Shown: positions 19,285 to 29,609, counted from the first letter of the stretch. The stretch is DNA of 64,000 nt from CAMWXW01 sp051650105 (GCA_051650105.1 JBOFIJ010000009.1:62001-126000), one strand, 5' to 3'. The notes: generated from the sequence alone by a model not told the origin. Translations and numbers: made by a program.

Positions 19285-20717
19285 TAGAAAAAATCCTTCC
19301 TTTTTAAAGAAGAAGGAATATCAAGAGCAATTCTGTATTTTGCAACTGTTCTTCTGGCAATATTAATATTAAGCCTCTCTTTAAGAAGATCCACTATTTT
19401 CTCATCACTTAATGGTGATTTTGGATTTTCCTCTGCTACCATTCTTTTAATAAGCGCTTTAACACTTTCTGAACCTATTTGATTCCCATTATCAACATCA
19501 ATAGCACTATTGAAAAAGTATTTTAATTCATAGATACCATGCGACGTAGCAACAAATTTATTAGTGGTAATACGGCTTACAGTCGATTCATGCATACCTA
19601 TATCATCAGCAATATCTCGTAATACTAATGGACGCAACTTTGTTGGTCCTTCCTCAAAAAATGGATATTGATATTTAACAATACTTTCCATAACTTTGTG
19701 TAATGTTTTTTGTCTTTGGTGTAACGACCGAATAAGCCAAGAAGCGGAACGAACTTTATCCTGCAAAAACCCTTTTTCTTCCTCTGTTGTTCTATCGAAT
19801 ACTTTTTCATCATAATGCTCACTTATTCTAAGATGAGGTAAACCTTCTTCATTAAGATGAATATGAAATTCTTCACCATATTTACAAACATATACATCGG
19901 GTGTAACATATGCCGTCTCTTCATGAATAAAAGACGCACCTGGCATAGGATCTAATATTTGTATAATCTCCAAGTACTCCTTCAGCTTATCCATATTTAA
20001 AGAAAGCGATCTCATAATTATTTTATATTTCTTTTTCTCAAGATCAGATAAGTGCTCTGTTACAAGACGAACAAGAGTTATATCTGAATCATATTGTAAA
20101 GCTTGTAATTGTAAAAGAAGACATTCCTCTGGAGAAGAAGCAGCAATACCTATTGGATCAAAAAAATGAATTCTTTCAAGAACAGCATGGACAGCTTCCA
20201 AAGAAAAACAGAGGTCTTTTGCAATAACCTCAGTAGGAAGCTCTAAGTACCCTGTATGAGACAAATTACCTATAATATATTCTCCTATTATAATCTCTTT
20301 ATCACTAATATCTGCAAGTCTTAATTGCCACATAAGATGTCCTTCAAGACTTGGTCGATAAGAGCACCTTGTTTCAGCATTTTGTAAATCATCTGAAATT
20401 TCTGTAGAATAATTTTGCATACTCTTTGGAGCACTTGAAAAATCACCAAGATAATCTTCCCATTCTGCCATCGTTTCAATAACAGAGGAAATATCTGCAT
20501 CTCCCATATTCTGGACTTCTTTGTGAATATCAAGATCCCCTTCTGATAATGGCTTTTCAATGGCTTCTTCAAGAAATGGATTTTCTTCTAATTCTTGCTG
20601 AACAGCTTCAACAAGCTCAACTCGAGAAAGTTGTAGCAATTTAATTGCTTGCTGTAGCTGAGGCGTCATAACAAGCTGCTGCGACAATTTTAAATTTTGT
20701 CGTAATTCTAATGCCAT
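19284..20717 (-). CDS. rpoN: RNA polymerase sigma-54 factor
   Basis: Sigma-54 directs polymerase to -24/-12 promoters and needs AAA+ activators. It has 477 residues. Region I is Gln-rich (LRQNLKLSQQLVMTPQLQQA), followed by the acidic linker (about 45-110), the core-binding domain, a helix-turn-helix segment (DDIGMHESTVSRITTNKF) and the diagnostic RpoN box ARRTVAKYR at about 454-462. Three sigma-54-type promoters in this window (36500, 54494, 56165) show a live regulon that includes flgE and a chemotaxis receptor. It heads the operon with rapZ. No activator gene is present in the window. Confidence 0.96.
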   Translation of the reverse strand: MALELRQNLKLSQQLVMTPQLQQAIKLLQLSRVELVEAVQQELEENPFLEEAIEKPLSEGDLDIHKEVQNMGDADISSVIETMAEWEDYLGDFSSAPKSMQNYSTEISDDLQNAETRCSYRPSLEGHLMWQLRLADISDKEIIIGEYIIGNLSHTGYLELPTEVIAKDLCFSLEAVHAVLERIHFFDPIGIAASSPEECLLLQLQALQYDSDITLVRLVTEHLSDLEKKKYKIIMRSLSLNMDKLKEYLEIIQILDPMPGASFIHEETAYVTPDVYVCKYGEEFHIHLNEEGLPHLRISEHYDEKVFDRTTEEEKGFLQDKVRSASWLIRSLHQRQKTLHKVMESIVKYQYPFFEEGPTKLRPLVLRDIADDIGMHESTVSRITTNKFVATSHGIYELKYFFNSAIDVDNGNQIGSESVKALIKRMVAEENPKSPLSDEKIVDLLKERLNINIARRTVAKYRIALDIPSSLKRKDFF

Positions 20718-20962
20718 AAAAAATCCTTTTCCATTAAGAACTATTTCAGACGAAACTTTATAATATCTATATAATTTATTATATAAAAAATATATAAAGT
20801 ATAATAATTCATATATGTATTCTATATAGTAAGTAACTATAGCATATTATAAAGTTTTGTTCAAGTATTTAATATTTCACTCAATGGACTAAAATAACGA
20901 CTATTCGTTGCCATTTTACAATAAATATAGACTTTTTATTATAAAATAGTACAATAAGGATT

Positions 20963-21859
20963 ATGTATATATATATTATAGAAAAATTGTCTCCTATAAA
21001 CGATACCCAGAATACTGGTCTTCACTATACAAATGATTCCTTAATTTTACACCATTTCTCATTAAGAAATGCTCATTTTGTTGAGCAAATATCGACTGAA
21101 CACTATACACTAAATAAATATGAAATTCATAATACACAAACATTCTCCATGTTTCTTTGCTCTTCATGCACATCAACATTTACAGTTGGAAAAACCCTAT
21201 GTGCACATCATTTACTTCTCCCTTGGGACATTATTCTTAGTATGACACAGACACAAGGACGTGGACAAAAAGGAAAATTATGGGATTCTCCTAGCGGAAA
21301 TTTCTTTGGAACAATACGTTTACCAAAGCACTCCTTTTTTATGAAAACAATATCTTCCTTATTTCTTGGGGCAACACTTGCCAGAATAATAGAACATCCA
21401 CCCTATTTTCTAGCCAAGATAAAATGGCCAAACGATATCATTTATCAGAATAAAAAGGTCGCTGGTATGCTTATTCTTGAGTACGATGAATATATTCTAT
21501 GGGGAGTTGGTATCAATCTTTTACATTCTCCAGAATCTGTTTTGCCAGATGCATTGACAGCGACATCACTTTCTCAATATCTCTCAACAGATATTCTTCC
21601 TTCTATCAATGATCTTTCTCTTTCTCTTATAAAAAAAACTAAAGAGGCAGTATCTCATTTCTCAAAAAAAGAATCTATTGATTATATTTCTTATATAGAA
21701 GAATATCTTGCCTATAAAGGAGAATATATATCTGTATATTCCTCTCCTGCCTATCTTGCAAAATGTCTTGGTATTACAGAACATGGTGAACTTTTGGTAC
21801 AAACAAAAGATACAATAATACATTCTCTTTGTACTGAAACAATACGGCCCCATATATAA
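20963..21859 (+). CDS. birA: Biotin--[acetyl-CoA-carboxylase] ligase (no DNA-binding domain)
   Basis: Class I biotin protein ligase: activates biotin as biotinyl-AMP and attaches it to the carboxyl carrier protein. At 298 residues it has the catalytic core TQTQGRGQKGKLWDSPSGN (about 95-113), IKWPNDIIYQNKKVAGML near 152-169 and WGVGINLLHSP, then a small C-terminal SH3-like domain. The first 75 residues show no winged-helix repressor domain, so it is an enzyme only and probably does not repress bio genes. AAGGA precedes the ATG. It is transcribed away from rpoN across a 245-base AT-rich spacer and stands alone. Confidence 0.9.
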   Translation: MYIYIIEKLSPINDTQNTGLHYTNDSLILHHFSLRNAHFVEQISTEHYTLNKYEIHNTQTFSMFLCSSCTSTFTVGKTLCAHHLLLPWDIILSMTQTQGRGQKGKLWDSPSGNFFGTIRLPKHSFFMKTISSLFLGATLARIIEHPPYFLAKIKWPNDIIYQNKKVAGMLILEYDEYILWGVGINLLHSPESVLPDALTATSLSQYLSTDILPSINDLSLSLIKKTKEAVSHFSKKESIDYISYIEEYLAYKGEYISVYSSPAYLAKCLGITEHGELLVQTKDTIIHSLCTETIRPHI

Positions 21860-22134
21860 ATTCCTTCTGTACAATATACCGTATCAAAAATATTTGTTCA
21901 TAGATGTACTATAATCAATTTTATCATATTTCTTAAATACCATAAGAATTATACAATACGGTCATCCTTCTTTTTTAAAAATAGATTTACCCCCTAAATG
22001 CACTATGATACCATTTTTGCTTTATTCTATTCAATAACTGCATTAATGCAACATATATAATATATTCTCCTATTATTTGACTTTATCTCTCTCTTTTGCT
22101 ACTCTGCAAAGGCTACTTTACTTGAGGTACAGAT

Positions 22135-23223
22135 ATGATACAAGATTTACAAAAAGATTCCATAAAAAAAATTCTTATCTTTCAACAAAGACAAATAGGT
22201 GATCTTGTGTTAGCAACACCATCTATTGAATTAGTAGCAAAACAATTTCCTAATGCAGAAATTCATGTTTTTACGGAAAAAAAATGTGTTCCAATACTAT
22301 TGCATAATCCATATATATCAAAAATACTTGTCCTTGATAAAAGTAAGCTCACAACTCTTTGGAAATCTATAAAATTTTATTGGAGTATTGCAAAACAAAA
22401 TTATGATATGATAATCGCTTTACAGCACCTTCCACGTTTACGATGGATATTGGCATTTTCTCATGCGAAATACAAAATAGGTTTAAAAAATAGATTTTAT
22501 AATAGAATATTCTATACTCATGTTGTCCCTATAAAGGGAAACTATGCGGCAGAAGAAAAAGCAAGTATTCTTAGAATTTTAGATATTCATTGGAATAAAG
22601 AAGCACCTACAATCTATCTTACAGAAAAAGAACATGCAGAAGCCAAAACTATACTTAGCTCACACAATATTTCACAAAATACACTCTTTATTACCCTAGA
22701 TCCAACGCATAGAAGAATCACAAGACAATATCCACTTAACTCGTATGCACAACTTGTAGACATTCTTGCAGAACAATATCAAAATATAAAAATTCTACCA
22801 ATATATGGTCCAGGCGAAGAAAATGAAATTAAAGAACTTGTAGAAAGTGTAAAGAATAAAAGTGCCCTTATACTTCCACCCAATATGCTCTCTTTAAGAC
22901 AGTTAGCCGCAATTATCAGTTATGCAAAAGTGCATATAGGAAATTGCTCTGCCCCAAGACACATTGCAACAGCAGTCTCCACTCCCACATTCACTATTTT
23001 AGGATCAACAGGCGGAATATGGAGATACCCATCCGCTCTACATAAGGATATTTCTGCAGGATTAAATTGTCAACCTTGCTTTAAAAATATATGTCCACGA
23101 CTGGACAATAAAAATGCATGTCTCGTCTCATTACCTCCAAGGTGGGTTGCAGACAGCATTATTGCACATATACAAACAATTACAAGACAAAAAAATGATA
23201 CTACGACATTTCATATTTCATAG
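22135..23223 (+). CDS. Glycosyltransferase family 9 (heptosyltransferase-type)
   Basis: GT9 enzyme of 362 residues, the family that adds heptose to the LPS inner core from ADP-heptose. The N-terminus KILIFQQRQIGDLVLATP is the classic start, with PNAEIHVFTEK after it. The C-terminal nucleotide-sugar site carries SLRQLAAIISYAKVHIGNCS, then PRHIATAVSTPTFTILGSTG. A Cys-rich stretch LNCQPCFKNICPRLDNKNAC is typical of heptosyltransferase II-like members. gmhA in the same window supports heptose in the LPS. Which heptose position it adds is not resolvable. Its last 13 bases overlap the convergent ricT gene. GAGG precedes the start. Confidence 0.85.
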   Translation: MIQDLQKDSIKKILIFQQRQIGDLVLATPSIELVAKQFPNAEIHVFTEKKCVPILLHNPYISKILVLDKSKLTTLWKSIKFYWSIAKQNYDMIIALQHLPRLRWILAFSHAKYKIGLKNRFYNRIFYTHVVPIKGNYAAEEKASILRILDIHWNKEAPTIYLTEKEHAEAKTILSSHNISQNTLFITLDPTHRRITRQYPLNSYAQLVDILAEQYQNIKILPIYGPGEENEIKELVESVKNKSALILPPNMLSLRQLAAIISYAKVHIGNCSAPRHIATAVSTPTFTILGSTGGIWRYPSALHKDISAGLNCQPCFKNICPRLDNKNACLVSLPPRWVADSIIAHIQTITRQKNDTTTFHIS

Positions 23224-24023
23224 ACACAAAGATCCTCCCACGCATTAAACAAAACATCCTCCACCTGATTATTTTCTCTTCTTAATTCAATACTGTTTGT
23301 AGAAAAATTTATCTTAAGAATGCTCACTTTACCTAATTTTGTTAAATAACTCTTGCCAACCTCTGGAATCACGCTTTTATAATATTCATAGCTATCTTGT
23401 TCGTATCCTAAACAACAGAGAAGTCTTCCACAAGCACCAGAGGTTTTTGTAGAATTTAAGAAAATGTTTTGATCCTTTGCCATCTTAATATTAACGGGCT
23501 TAAACGTTCGCATATGAGACGAACAACAAGATTCCCGCCCACAACCACCTAGAGAACCTAAAAGCTGTGCCTCATATCGAACACTAATTTGCCTTAACTC
23601 AATGCGCATCTTATATTTTTCAGCTAATACTCTAACTAATTCTCTAAAATCCACCCTATCTAACGCTGTAAAATAAAAAAACAGTTTTTTTAAATCTAAT
23701 GTACATTCAACACGAATTATTTTCATATCTAACATAAGATCTTTTATAGCTAAAAAACAAAAAGCTCTCGCTGTTGTAGCAAGAGCTAATGCTTTTTCAT
23801 TATTTTTTTTGTCTTGAGAACCTGCCAACCGTACAATATTCTGTAGAGATTCTTTCTTTATAAAAGATGGAAGTCTTTGAACAAAGGAAGCCACTACAGC
23901 AAAGACAAAGTCACGCGTAACATCTTCTACAATAACCTCGTCTCCTTTTTTCAGTTGAAGGCAATAGGGATTCTTATAATACTCCAAGAACTTATTAGCA
24001 GGGGAAACAATTCCTATATACAT
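23211..24023 (-). CDS. RicT/PSP1-family protein
   Basis: PSP1 C-terminal-domain protein of 270 residues. In Bacillus the RicT (YaaT) member joins RicA and RicF to carry Fe-S clusters and aid mRNA processing. The central conserved core reads LKKLFFYFTALDRVDFRELV (about 110-129). The Cys cluster follows: GGCGRESCCSSHMRTFKPV and GACGRLLCCLGYE, likely metal or Fe-S ligands. This Cys pattern is the signature of the long PSP1 forms. It overlaps the end of the heptosyltransferase by 13 bp in a tail-to-tail layout. No ricA or ricF partner is visible. The role in this organism is unknown. Confidence 0.85.
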   Translation of the reverse strand: MYIGIVSPANKFLEYYKNPYCLQLKKGDEVIVEDVTRDFVFAVVASFVQRLPSFIKKESLQNIVRLAGSQDKKNNEKALALATTARAFCFLAIKDLMLDMKIIRVECTLDLKKLFFYFTALDRVDFRELVRVLAEKYKMRIELRQISVRYEAQLLGSLGGCGRESCCSSHMRTFKPVNIKMAKDQNIFLNSTKTSGACGRLLCCLGYEQDSYEYYKSVIPEVGKSYLTKLGKVSILKINFSTNSIELRRENNQVEDVLFNAWEDLCVYEI

Positions 24024-24052
24024 TATACTACAACTACTATTCCTTAAAAAAA

Positions 24053-25165
24053 TTACTTCTGATGTTCACGAATAGCTTCGTCATACTCAGAGGTTAATGT
24101 ACTTAATAACTGGTTTACGGAAATAACTTCTTCTATACGGTACGCATTTGCACCAGCAAAAGCAAAACCATGCTTCATATGACCTTTTTGTGCATTAATA
24201 AGAGCTGCAGAAATACAATATGGAGTCGTTTGAGGATCGCATGTAATAATACAGTCGTAAAGACACCGTTTAGGCCTTCTTTTATCACTATACACTTCAT
24301 CAACAAAAGCATTATGAATGACTCTACCAGGAAGACCAACAGGACTTTTAATAACTTTAATATCTTCTTCCTCAGCATCAATATACATTTGTTTAAACCT
24401 AGGGTCTGCATCGCATTCATTAGTGGCAACAAAACGTGTGCCCATTTGAACCCCAGTAGCTCCCTTTTCCATCATAGTATAGATATCCCCTCCAGTGAAA
24501 ACACCACCTGCAGCAAAAACGGGAATAGCTCTTCCAGCTTGATCTTCAATTGATTTGACAGCATCAACCACTTCTGGAAGAATAATTTCTAATTTTTTAT
24601 TCGAAGAAAAAACATCATCATAAGCAAAACCTAAATGTCCACCAGCCATAGGTCCTTCAACAACAAAAGCATCTGGCAATAACCCTGTTTTAGAGAACCA
24701 TTTTTTTGCTAAAATTGTCGCTGCTCTCGCAGAAGAAACTATAGGAATAAGCTTTGTATGAAGTTTTCTTTGTGCCTTATCACATACTTCTCTATATACT
24801 TTTGGTAACTCTATAGGAAGCCCTGCACCTGAAGTAATAAGATCGATACCTTCTTCAAGAGACGCTCTCACTATATCTACATACTGAGTTAAGGCAACCA
24901 TTATATTTACGCCCAATACTCCTGATGGAGCCATTTCTCGGGCTTTTTTTATTTCTTTTTGTAGTGCTCTATTGCTTGCTAAAACAGGCTCTTTTGTAAG
25001 ATCTGGCTCATTCATACCTATCCCAGCCGTAGCAATAATTCCCACAGCACCTTGCTTAGACACAGCACCCGCAAGGCCAGATAATGATATTCCAACACCC
25101 ATTCCTCCCTGAAAAATAGGGATAGGGATTTCGAGATCACCAATATTGATAGGGGAAAATGACAT
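24053..25165 (-). CDS. Nitronate monooxygenase / FabK-like flavoprotein
   Basis: FMN-dependent TIM-barrel protein of 370 residues, family of nitronate monooxygenase (2-nitropropane dioxygenase) and the enoyl-ACP reductase FabK. It begins SFSPINIGDLEIPIPIFQGG MGVG. The phosphate-binding GGHLGF is near 175, and AAGGVFTGGDI with GATGVQMGTRF follows near 220-250. A C-terminal segment with CDPQTTPYCISAAL and GANAYRIEEV is typical of the anaerobe subgroup, whose natural substrate is poorly known. The ATG at 25165 is chosen because GGAGGGAG lies just upstream. If no fabI exists elsewhere, a role as enoyl reductase would become plausible. Confidence 0.82.
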   Translation of the reverse strand: MSFSPINIGDLEIPIPIFQGGMGVGISLSGLAGAVSKQGAVGIIATAGIGMNEPDLTKEPVLASNRALQKEIKKAREMAPSGVLGVNIMVALTQYVDIVRASLEEGIDLITSGAGLPIELPKVYREVCDKAQRKLHTKLIPIVSSARAATILAKKWFSKTGLLPDAFVVEGPMAGGHLGFAYDDVFSSNKKLEIILPEVVDAVKSIEDQAGRAIPVFAAGGVFTGGDIYTMMEKGATGVQMGTRFVATNECDADPRFKQMYIDAEEEDIKVIKSPVGLPGRVIHNAFVDEVYSDKRRPKRCLYDCIITCDPQTTPYCISAALINAQKGHMKHGFAFAGANAYRIEEVISVNQLLSTLTSEYDEAIREHQK

Positions 25166-25880
25166 CACTCCCTCCATTAAGAGTACGATTTAAATCAACC
25201 ATTTTTGAGTATACAATACATTATCTAAGAAGGCAATCTAATTACCAAGAAAAAAATAATCAATATCCTTATAAGTATTTTACTTCTTTATTCTACCTTC
25301 ACATAAACATATCGGCACTATAAAGAATATCTTTGTGGCAAATAAAAAAATAATTCCCATATATATCAAACATTTCTTGTTATAAGAAAAATAAAAACTC
25401 CTCATATAACAAGTATCACCTCATCACTATAATAATTTTATACCTATTTAATAAAAACAATATAACATCACTATTATGTTACTATTTCTTCTTGATATGA
25501 ACTCGCAACTATACTCTTTTATTCTCACAGATATAAAGCATACCGAGGACGTAAGTAGTATTACTAAAATACCAGCAGACATCTCAAAAACGGCCCACTA
25601 TAAAAGATAAAACAACTATAGTTACTAGTATAATAAAATAAAAAAACTATTTCCAAGAAAAAAGAACACTTGTTATAAAACAGTCAATTTCCCCCATTTA
25701 CTCAGAGGACAACTGGTATATTTGCAATACTATTACCAAGACGCATACTATATTAGAAGAGAATTCTCATTATTCTAATTAATATATAATAAATAAGATA
25801 AACTATGCTTACAAAAAAATGCTCTTTATCCAATAAAACTACAAAATACTCCTTCTATAAGAACAATATGCCAATAAAAA
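25166..25880. other. Large non-coding spacer, no gene recognised
   Basis: About 715 AT-rich bases upstream of the nitronate monooxygenase gene. No ORF with a ribosome site, no tRNA and no clear similarity to other parts of the window were found. The stretch 25530-25600 is slightly richer in GC and could be a gene relic too decayed to name. Confidence 0.4.
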
Positions 25881-27038
25881 TTATATTGACTGAGCACAAA
25901 GCGTAGCACTGGAAAAAGCAAAATGAATATTGTATCCACCAAGATGTCCCACAACATTAAGGGCTTCCCCAATAATAAATAAAGATGGACAAAGCCTACT
26001 TTGCATGGTTTTTGAATTCACTTCTTTAAGACTTAGCCCTCCATGAGCAACCTCTGCTCGCACAAGAGGAGCAATAGAAGAAGGCCTACATTCATATCGA
26101 AATAATAATGATACAATGCTCATTCGCTCCTCCCTAGATAATTCAGCTGCTTTTTTTTCCATAAGCCTTTTTGGAATAAGCGCATAGGCAAGCCTTTCTG
26201 GTAAAAAAGACAAAATAAGACCTTTAAGATATTTTTTGCCCACATTGGTGAAAAATACTTCCTCAGAATTGTGTGGGAGAAAGTTGATATAAATTGGATC
26301 CAATCCATTCCAATAAGAAGAAATTTGTAAAACAGCTGGTCCACTTATTCCATTATGTGTGAAAAGAAGATTATCAAAAAATATATGCTGGCCACATTGT
26401 ATCTTCACTGTAAGAGATATCCCAGAAAGAGATGATATATGAACCATATCCTCCATATAAAGAGGTGCCAGAGCAGAAACAAAAGGATAAACGCTATGAC
26501 CAAGGACTTCTAAAGAATATATAATTCCTGAAAGAGAATGCGTCTTACGCCATGCAGGAGAACCTGTTGCCACAATTATATCAGTACTTTTATATTGTAT
26601 ACCTCCTGCTGTGGTGCAAATAAAAGAATCTTCAATTTTAGAAAAAGAACGGACAGGGCTATTCAATACTACAGAAATAGAAGCATCGTGCACTCTTTTT
26701 ATAAGTATATCAACAAATTTCTTAGCACTAATGTCCAAAAAAATTCTTCCATGAGAACGAACACAATATGGTAAAGACATACTTTCTATAAGATTCTTCG
26801 TATTTTCTGTTGTCCATGCTTTAAGGGCAAACCTTACAAAATGTGGATCACTGTAATTTTGTGGAGAAATATTTTCATTCGAAATATTACATCTTCCACC
26901 ACCACTTATAGTAATTTTATGACCAAGATGCGACCTTTCTTCTATAATACGTACCACGGCATCTGGATATTTTTCACGTATACGAAGAGCACATAATATT
27001 CCAGCAGCACCACCACCTATAATTGTAATATCTTTCAC
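25881..27038 (-). CDS. HI0933/BaiN-like FAD-binding oxidoreductase
   Basis: Flavoprotein of 385 residues from the HI0933 family (BaiN, also labelled aminoacetone oxidase-like). The FAD-binding Rossmann motif is IIGGGAAGILCALRI at 5-19. The family motif SGGGRCNISNEN is near 46-57. GISGPAVLQISSYW lies in the inserted domain, and the C-terminus closes with HLGGYNIHFAFSSATLCAQS. These marks are strong, but the physiological substrate of most members is not known. It precedes mlaD's stop-side by 11 bp on the same strand, with mlaD upstream, so the two may be co-transcribed. Confidence 0.85.
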   Translation of the reverse strand: MKDITIIGGGAAGILCALRIREKYPDAVVRIIEERSHLGHKITISGGGRCNISNENISPQNYSDPHFVRFALKAWTTENTKNLIESMSLPYCVRSHGRIFLDISAKKFVDILIKRVHDASISVVLNSPVRSFSKIEDSFICTTAGGIQYKSTDIIVATGSPAWRKTHSLSGIIYSLEVLGHSVYPFVSALAPLYMEDMVHISSLSGISLTVKIQCGQHIFFDNLLFTHNGISGPAVLQISSYWNGLDPIYINFLPHNSEEVFFTNVGKKYLKGLILSFLPERLAYALIPKRLMEKKAAELSREERMSIVSLLFRYECRPSSIAPLVRAEVAHGGLSLKEVNSKTMQSRLCPSLFIIGEALNVVGHLGGYNIHFAFSSATLCAQSI

Positions 27039-27049
27039 AAAAATTCCTC

Positions 27050-27502
27050 TTATGATGTAATATTTCCAAAAACAAATTTACCAAGTAATTCTTCTATATC
27101 TATAGGAGCCTGCGTTTCAAAGATACTTTCGTTATCTCCCAATGTTATTTCTGAATTACCAGGAAGAATAGTTACGTATTTATCACCAATCAAGCCACTT
27201 GTTTTTATCATAGCCACTGAATCTTCTGGAATAGAAACAGAATTTGGAATAATAAGTGTAATAACAGCTCTTGAACTATCATTATTAAGGCCAATAGTAC
27301 CAACTTTTCCTATTTGCACACCCGCTATAGAAACAGAAGCACCCTTTTTAATTCCTGTAATATTTGGAAATTCAGCAAATATCGTATATGTATTGGGGGT
27401 AAAAAAGGAAAAACTACCAAAAAAGATAGCTAAATACAATATGGAAAAAAAACCAAATAAAGCAAAGAAACCAACCCATATCTCTTTAGTATATTCTTTC
27501 AT
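27050..27502 (-). CDS. mlaD: MlaD-like MCE-domain lipid transport protein
   Basis: Inner-membrane-anchored substrate-binding part of the Mla phospholipid transporter, which keeps lipid asymmetry of the outer membrane. At 150 residues, the start at 27502 (after GGGAGTGTT) gives MKEYTKEIWVGFFALFG, the usual MlaD N-terminus: a short cytoplasmic end and one membrane helix (about 9-30). The MCE domain follows with FPNITGIKKGASVSIAGVQI and KTSGLIGDKYVTILPG. An alternative upstream start adds 26 unlikely residues. The ATPase, permease and MlaC genes (mlaF, E, C) are not beside it, which is unusual. It lies divergent from dapF. Confidence 0.87.
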   Translation of the reverse strand: MKEYTKEIWVGFFALFGFFSILYLAIFFGSFSFFTPNTYTIFAEFPNITGIKKGASVSIAGVQIGKVGTIGLNNDSSRAVITLIIPNSVSIPEDSVAMIKTSGLIGDKYVTILPGNSEITLGDNESIFETQAPIDIEELLGKFVFGNITS

Positions 27503-27645
27503 AACACTCCCTTTTCCCGTAAATACTTCCCCAAAGAATATACGATTTTTCTCTAAATAAAGCAAGTTTCTCATATACAATATTGTATTTTATATGCTAT
27601 TTTAGTATACCCGAATAGTGTAATCGAAAACTGAAAGAGGTACCC

Positions 27646-28464
27646 ATGTTTAAAGATACTATCTTTTATAAAGCACATGGATGCGGAAATGATTTTATTT
27701 GTATTGATAATAGAAATATACATGTAGAACAAAAACAGATGCCCTTATATGCAACAACACTCTGTAAAAGAGCTTTCTCCATTGGTGCAGACGGCATACT
27801 ATTTATAGAAAATACAAATGAGAAGGACTGTTCCTACAAATGGCATTTTTATAATTCAGATGGATCACGTGCACAAATGTGCGGTAACGCTTCACGTTGC
27901 GTAGCAAAAATTGCGTATCTATTAGGAATTGCCCCCATGGAACACTCTTTTCTTTCAGACGCTGGGATAATAAAAGCAAAAATACATCCAGATGATGATA
28001 CCGTCACTGTTAGCCTAACAAAAGCAAAAGATGTTAGAATAAATATTCCCCTTTCATATAAAAACTCATATTATACTGGGCACACCATAAATACGGGTGT
28101 TCCTCACCTTGTCATTTTCATGGAGACAAAAGAAGCATTAGAAACAGTAATATTAAATGAAATTGGAAGAGATTTAAGAAATAATAACGAATTTTCTCCA
28201 GAGGGGGTTAACGTTAATTTTGCATATGTTGCTTCAGATCAACAAATTTTCTTACGAACATATGAAAGAGGTGTTGAAGCAGAAACACAAGCATGTGGAA
28301 CTGGAGCTGCTGCAGTTGCATATATAGCAAGACAATTACAATACAGTAAGAAATCCGTTCACATTATTCCTACAGGAAAGGAGATCTTGGAAATTATCCT
28401 AGAAGAAAATACCATATATCTTCGAGCAAATGCTAGTATCGTTTATAAAGGAACAGTATTATAA
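27646..28464 (+). CDS. dapF: Diaminopimelate epimerase
   Basis: Converts LL-DAP into meso-DAP for lysine and peptidoglycan. At 272 residues, the two-base catalytic cysteines are both present: Cys79 in QMCGNASRC and Cys217 in QACGTGAAAVA. The N-terminus FYKAHGCGNDFICID is the usual opening. GAGG precedes the ATG. It is followed after 21 bp by dapA, so two non-adjacent steps of the same pathway share a transcript. Confidence 0.96.
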   Translation: MFKDTIFYKAHGCGNDFICIDNRNIHVEQKQMPLYATTLCKRAFSIGADGILFIENTNEKDCSYKWHFYNSDGSRAQMCGNASRCVAKIAYLLGIAPMEHSFLSDAGIIKAKIHPDDDTVTVSLTKAKDVRINIPLSYKNSYYTGHTINTGVPHLVIFMETKEALETVILNEIGRDLRNNNEFSPEGVNVNFAYVASDQQIFLRTYERGVEAETQACGTGAAAVAYIARQLQYSKKSVHIIPTGKEILEIILEENTIYLRANASIVYKGTVL

Positions 28465-28485
28465 AATATATTTGAGGAGCCCTCT

Positions 28486-29373
28486 ATGCTAACAGAAGGA
28501 ATTTATACAGCACTTATTACCCCATTTACTAAAGATAATATAATAGATTATAAAGCGTATACAACTCTTGTAGAACACCAAATACAAAATGGAATTATGG
28601 GTTTAGTCCCTTGTGGAACAACAGGAGAAGCATCAACCCTTTCAACAGTTGAATATGAATCTATTGTAGAAATAACATGTCATCTTGTAAAAAAACGTAT
28701 CCCCGTCATTGTGGGAATAGGCTCTAATAATACAGAATATTCAATATTGCTCACTAAAATAGCGAATACACATCCAGTAGATGCCCTTCTTCTTGTTATG
28801 CCTTATTACAATAAACCATCTCAAGAAGGAATTATTGCTCATGTTATTGCCATTGCAAAACAAACAGATCTTCCAATTATCCTTTATAATGTCCCTTCAA
28901 GAACAGGCATTAATCTTGATATCACCACAATAAGAGAATTACAAAAAATTCTTTCAAAGCAAATTATTGGTATTAAAGAAGCAACACAAGATATAATTCG
29001 ATTTAGTCAACTTCGTATGTTCTGCGGTGATGATTTTCTTATCTTTTCAGGAGATGATGCAAGCACGTATCCAGCACTTACAGTAGGGGCAAATGGAGCT
29101 ATTAGTGTGAGTTCTCATATCCTTCCTAAACAAATGGTAGAACTTTTCTCTTGCTGGAAAAAAGGAGATACACAAAAAGCACAAGAAATACATTATGCTC
29201 TTCTTGAAATGAACGAAACTCTTTTTATAGAAACAAATCCAATGCCTGTAAAAAGAGCATTGTATAAGATGAATTATATCGACGAAATTGTGAGGTTACC
29301 ACTTGTGCCATTGCATCAAAGCCAACATAACACAATAGACACACTCTTGAAAAAATATTCTCTTATTCCATAA
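28486..29373 (+). CDS. dapA: 4-hydroxy-tetrahydrodipicolinate synthase
   Basis: Condenses pyruvate with aspartate semialdehyde at the entry to DAP/lysine synthesis, via a Schiff base on lysine. At 295 residues it has GTTGEASTLSTVEY near 45-58, LLVMPYYNKPSQEG near 102-115, the catalytic Tyr in YNVPSRTG (about 136) and the Schiff-base Lys in IIGIKEAT (about 164). GAGG precedes the ATG. It is the downstream partner of dapF. The gene is intact although the DNA beyond it is decaying. Confidence 0.96.
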   Translation: MLTEGIYTALITPFTKDNIIDYKAYTTLVEHQIQNGIMGLVPCGTTGEASTLSTVEYESIVEITCHLVKKRIPVIVGIGSNNTEYSILLTKIANTHPVDALLLVMPYYNKPSQEGIIAHVIAIAKQTDLPIILYNVPSRTGINLDITTIRELQKILSKQIIGIKEATQDIIRFSQLRMFCGDDFLIFSGDDASTYPALTVGANGAISVSSHILPKQMVELFSCWKKGDTQKAQEIHYALLEMNETLFIETNPMPVKRALYKMNYIDEIVRLPLVPLHQSQHNTIDTLLKKYSLIP

Positions 29374-29609
29374 TACGTAATATGCTGTTTACAATACAGA
29401 AGTACGCGGCACAACAGCGATATTTTAACTAACTAAAGTAATAATTATGCTACAAAAAAAGAATTTTCTTCTTAATAAACAATATGAGAAGATATGAAAT
29501 TATTTTTCTCTTTACCATAAAAATTTTTTTGTACAAAAATACGATACCCTACCATAGTAAACATTACCAATATCTTAATGAATATATATTTTACTATTGT
29601 TACCATCAT

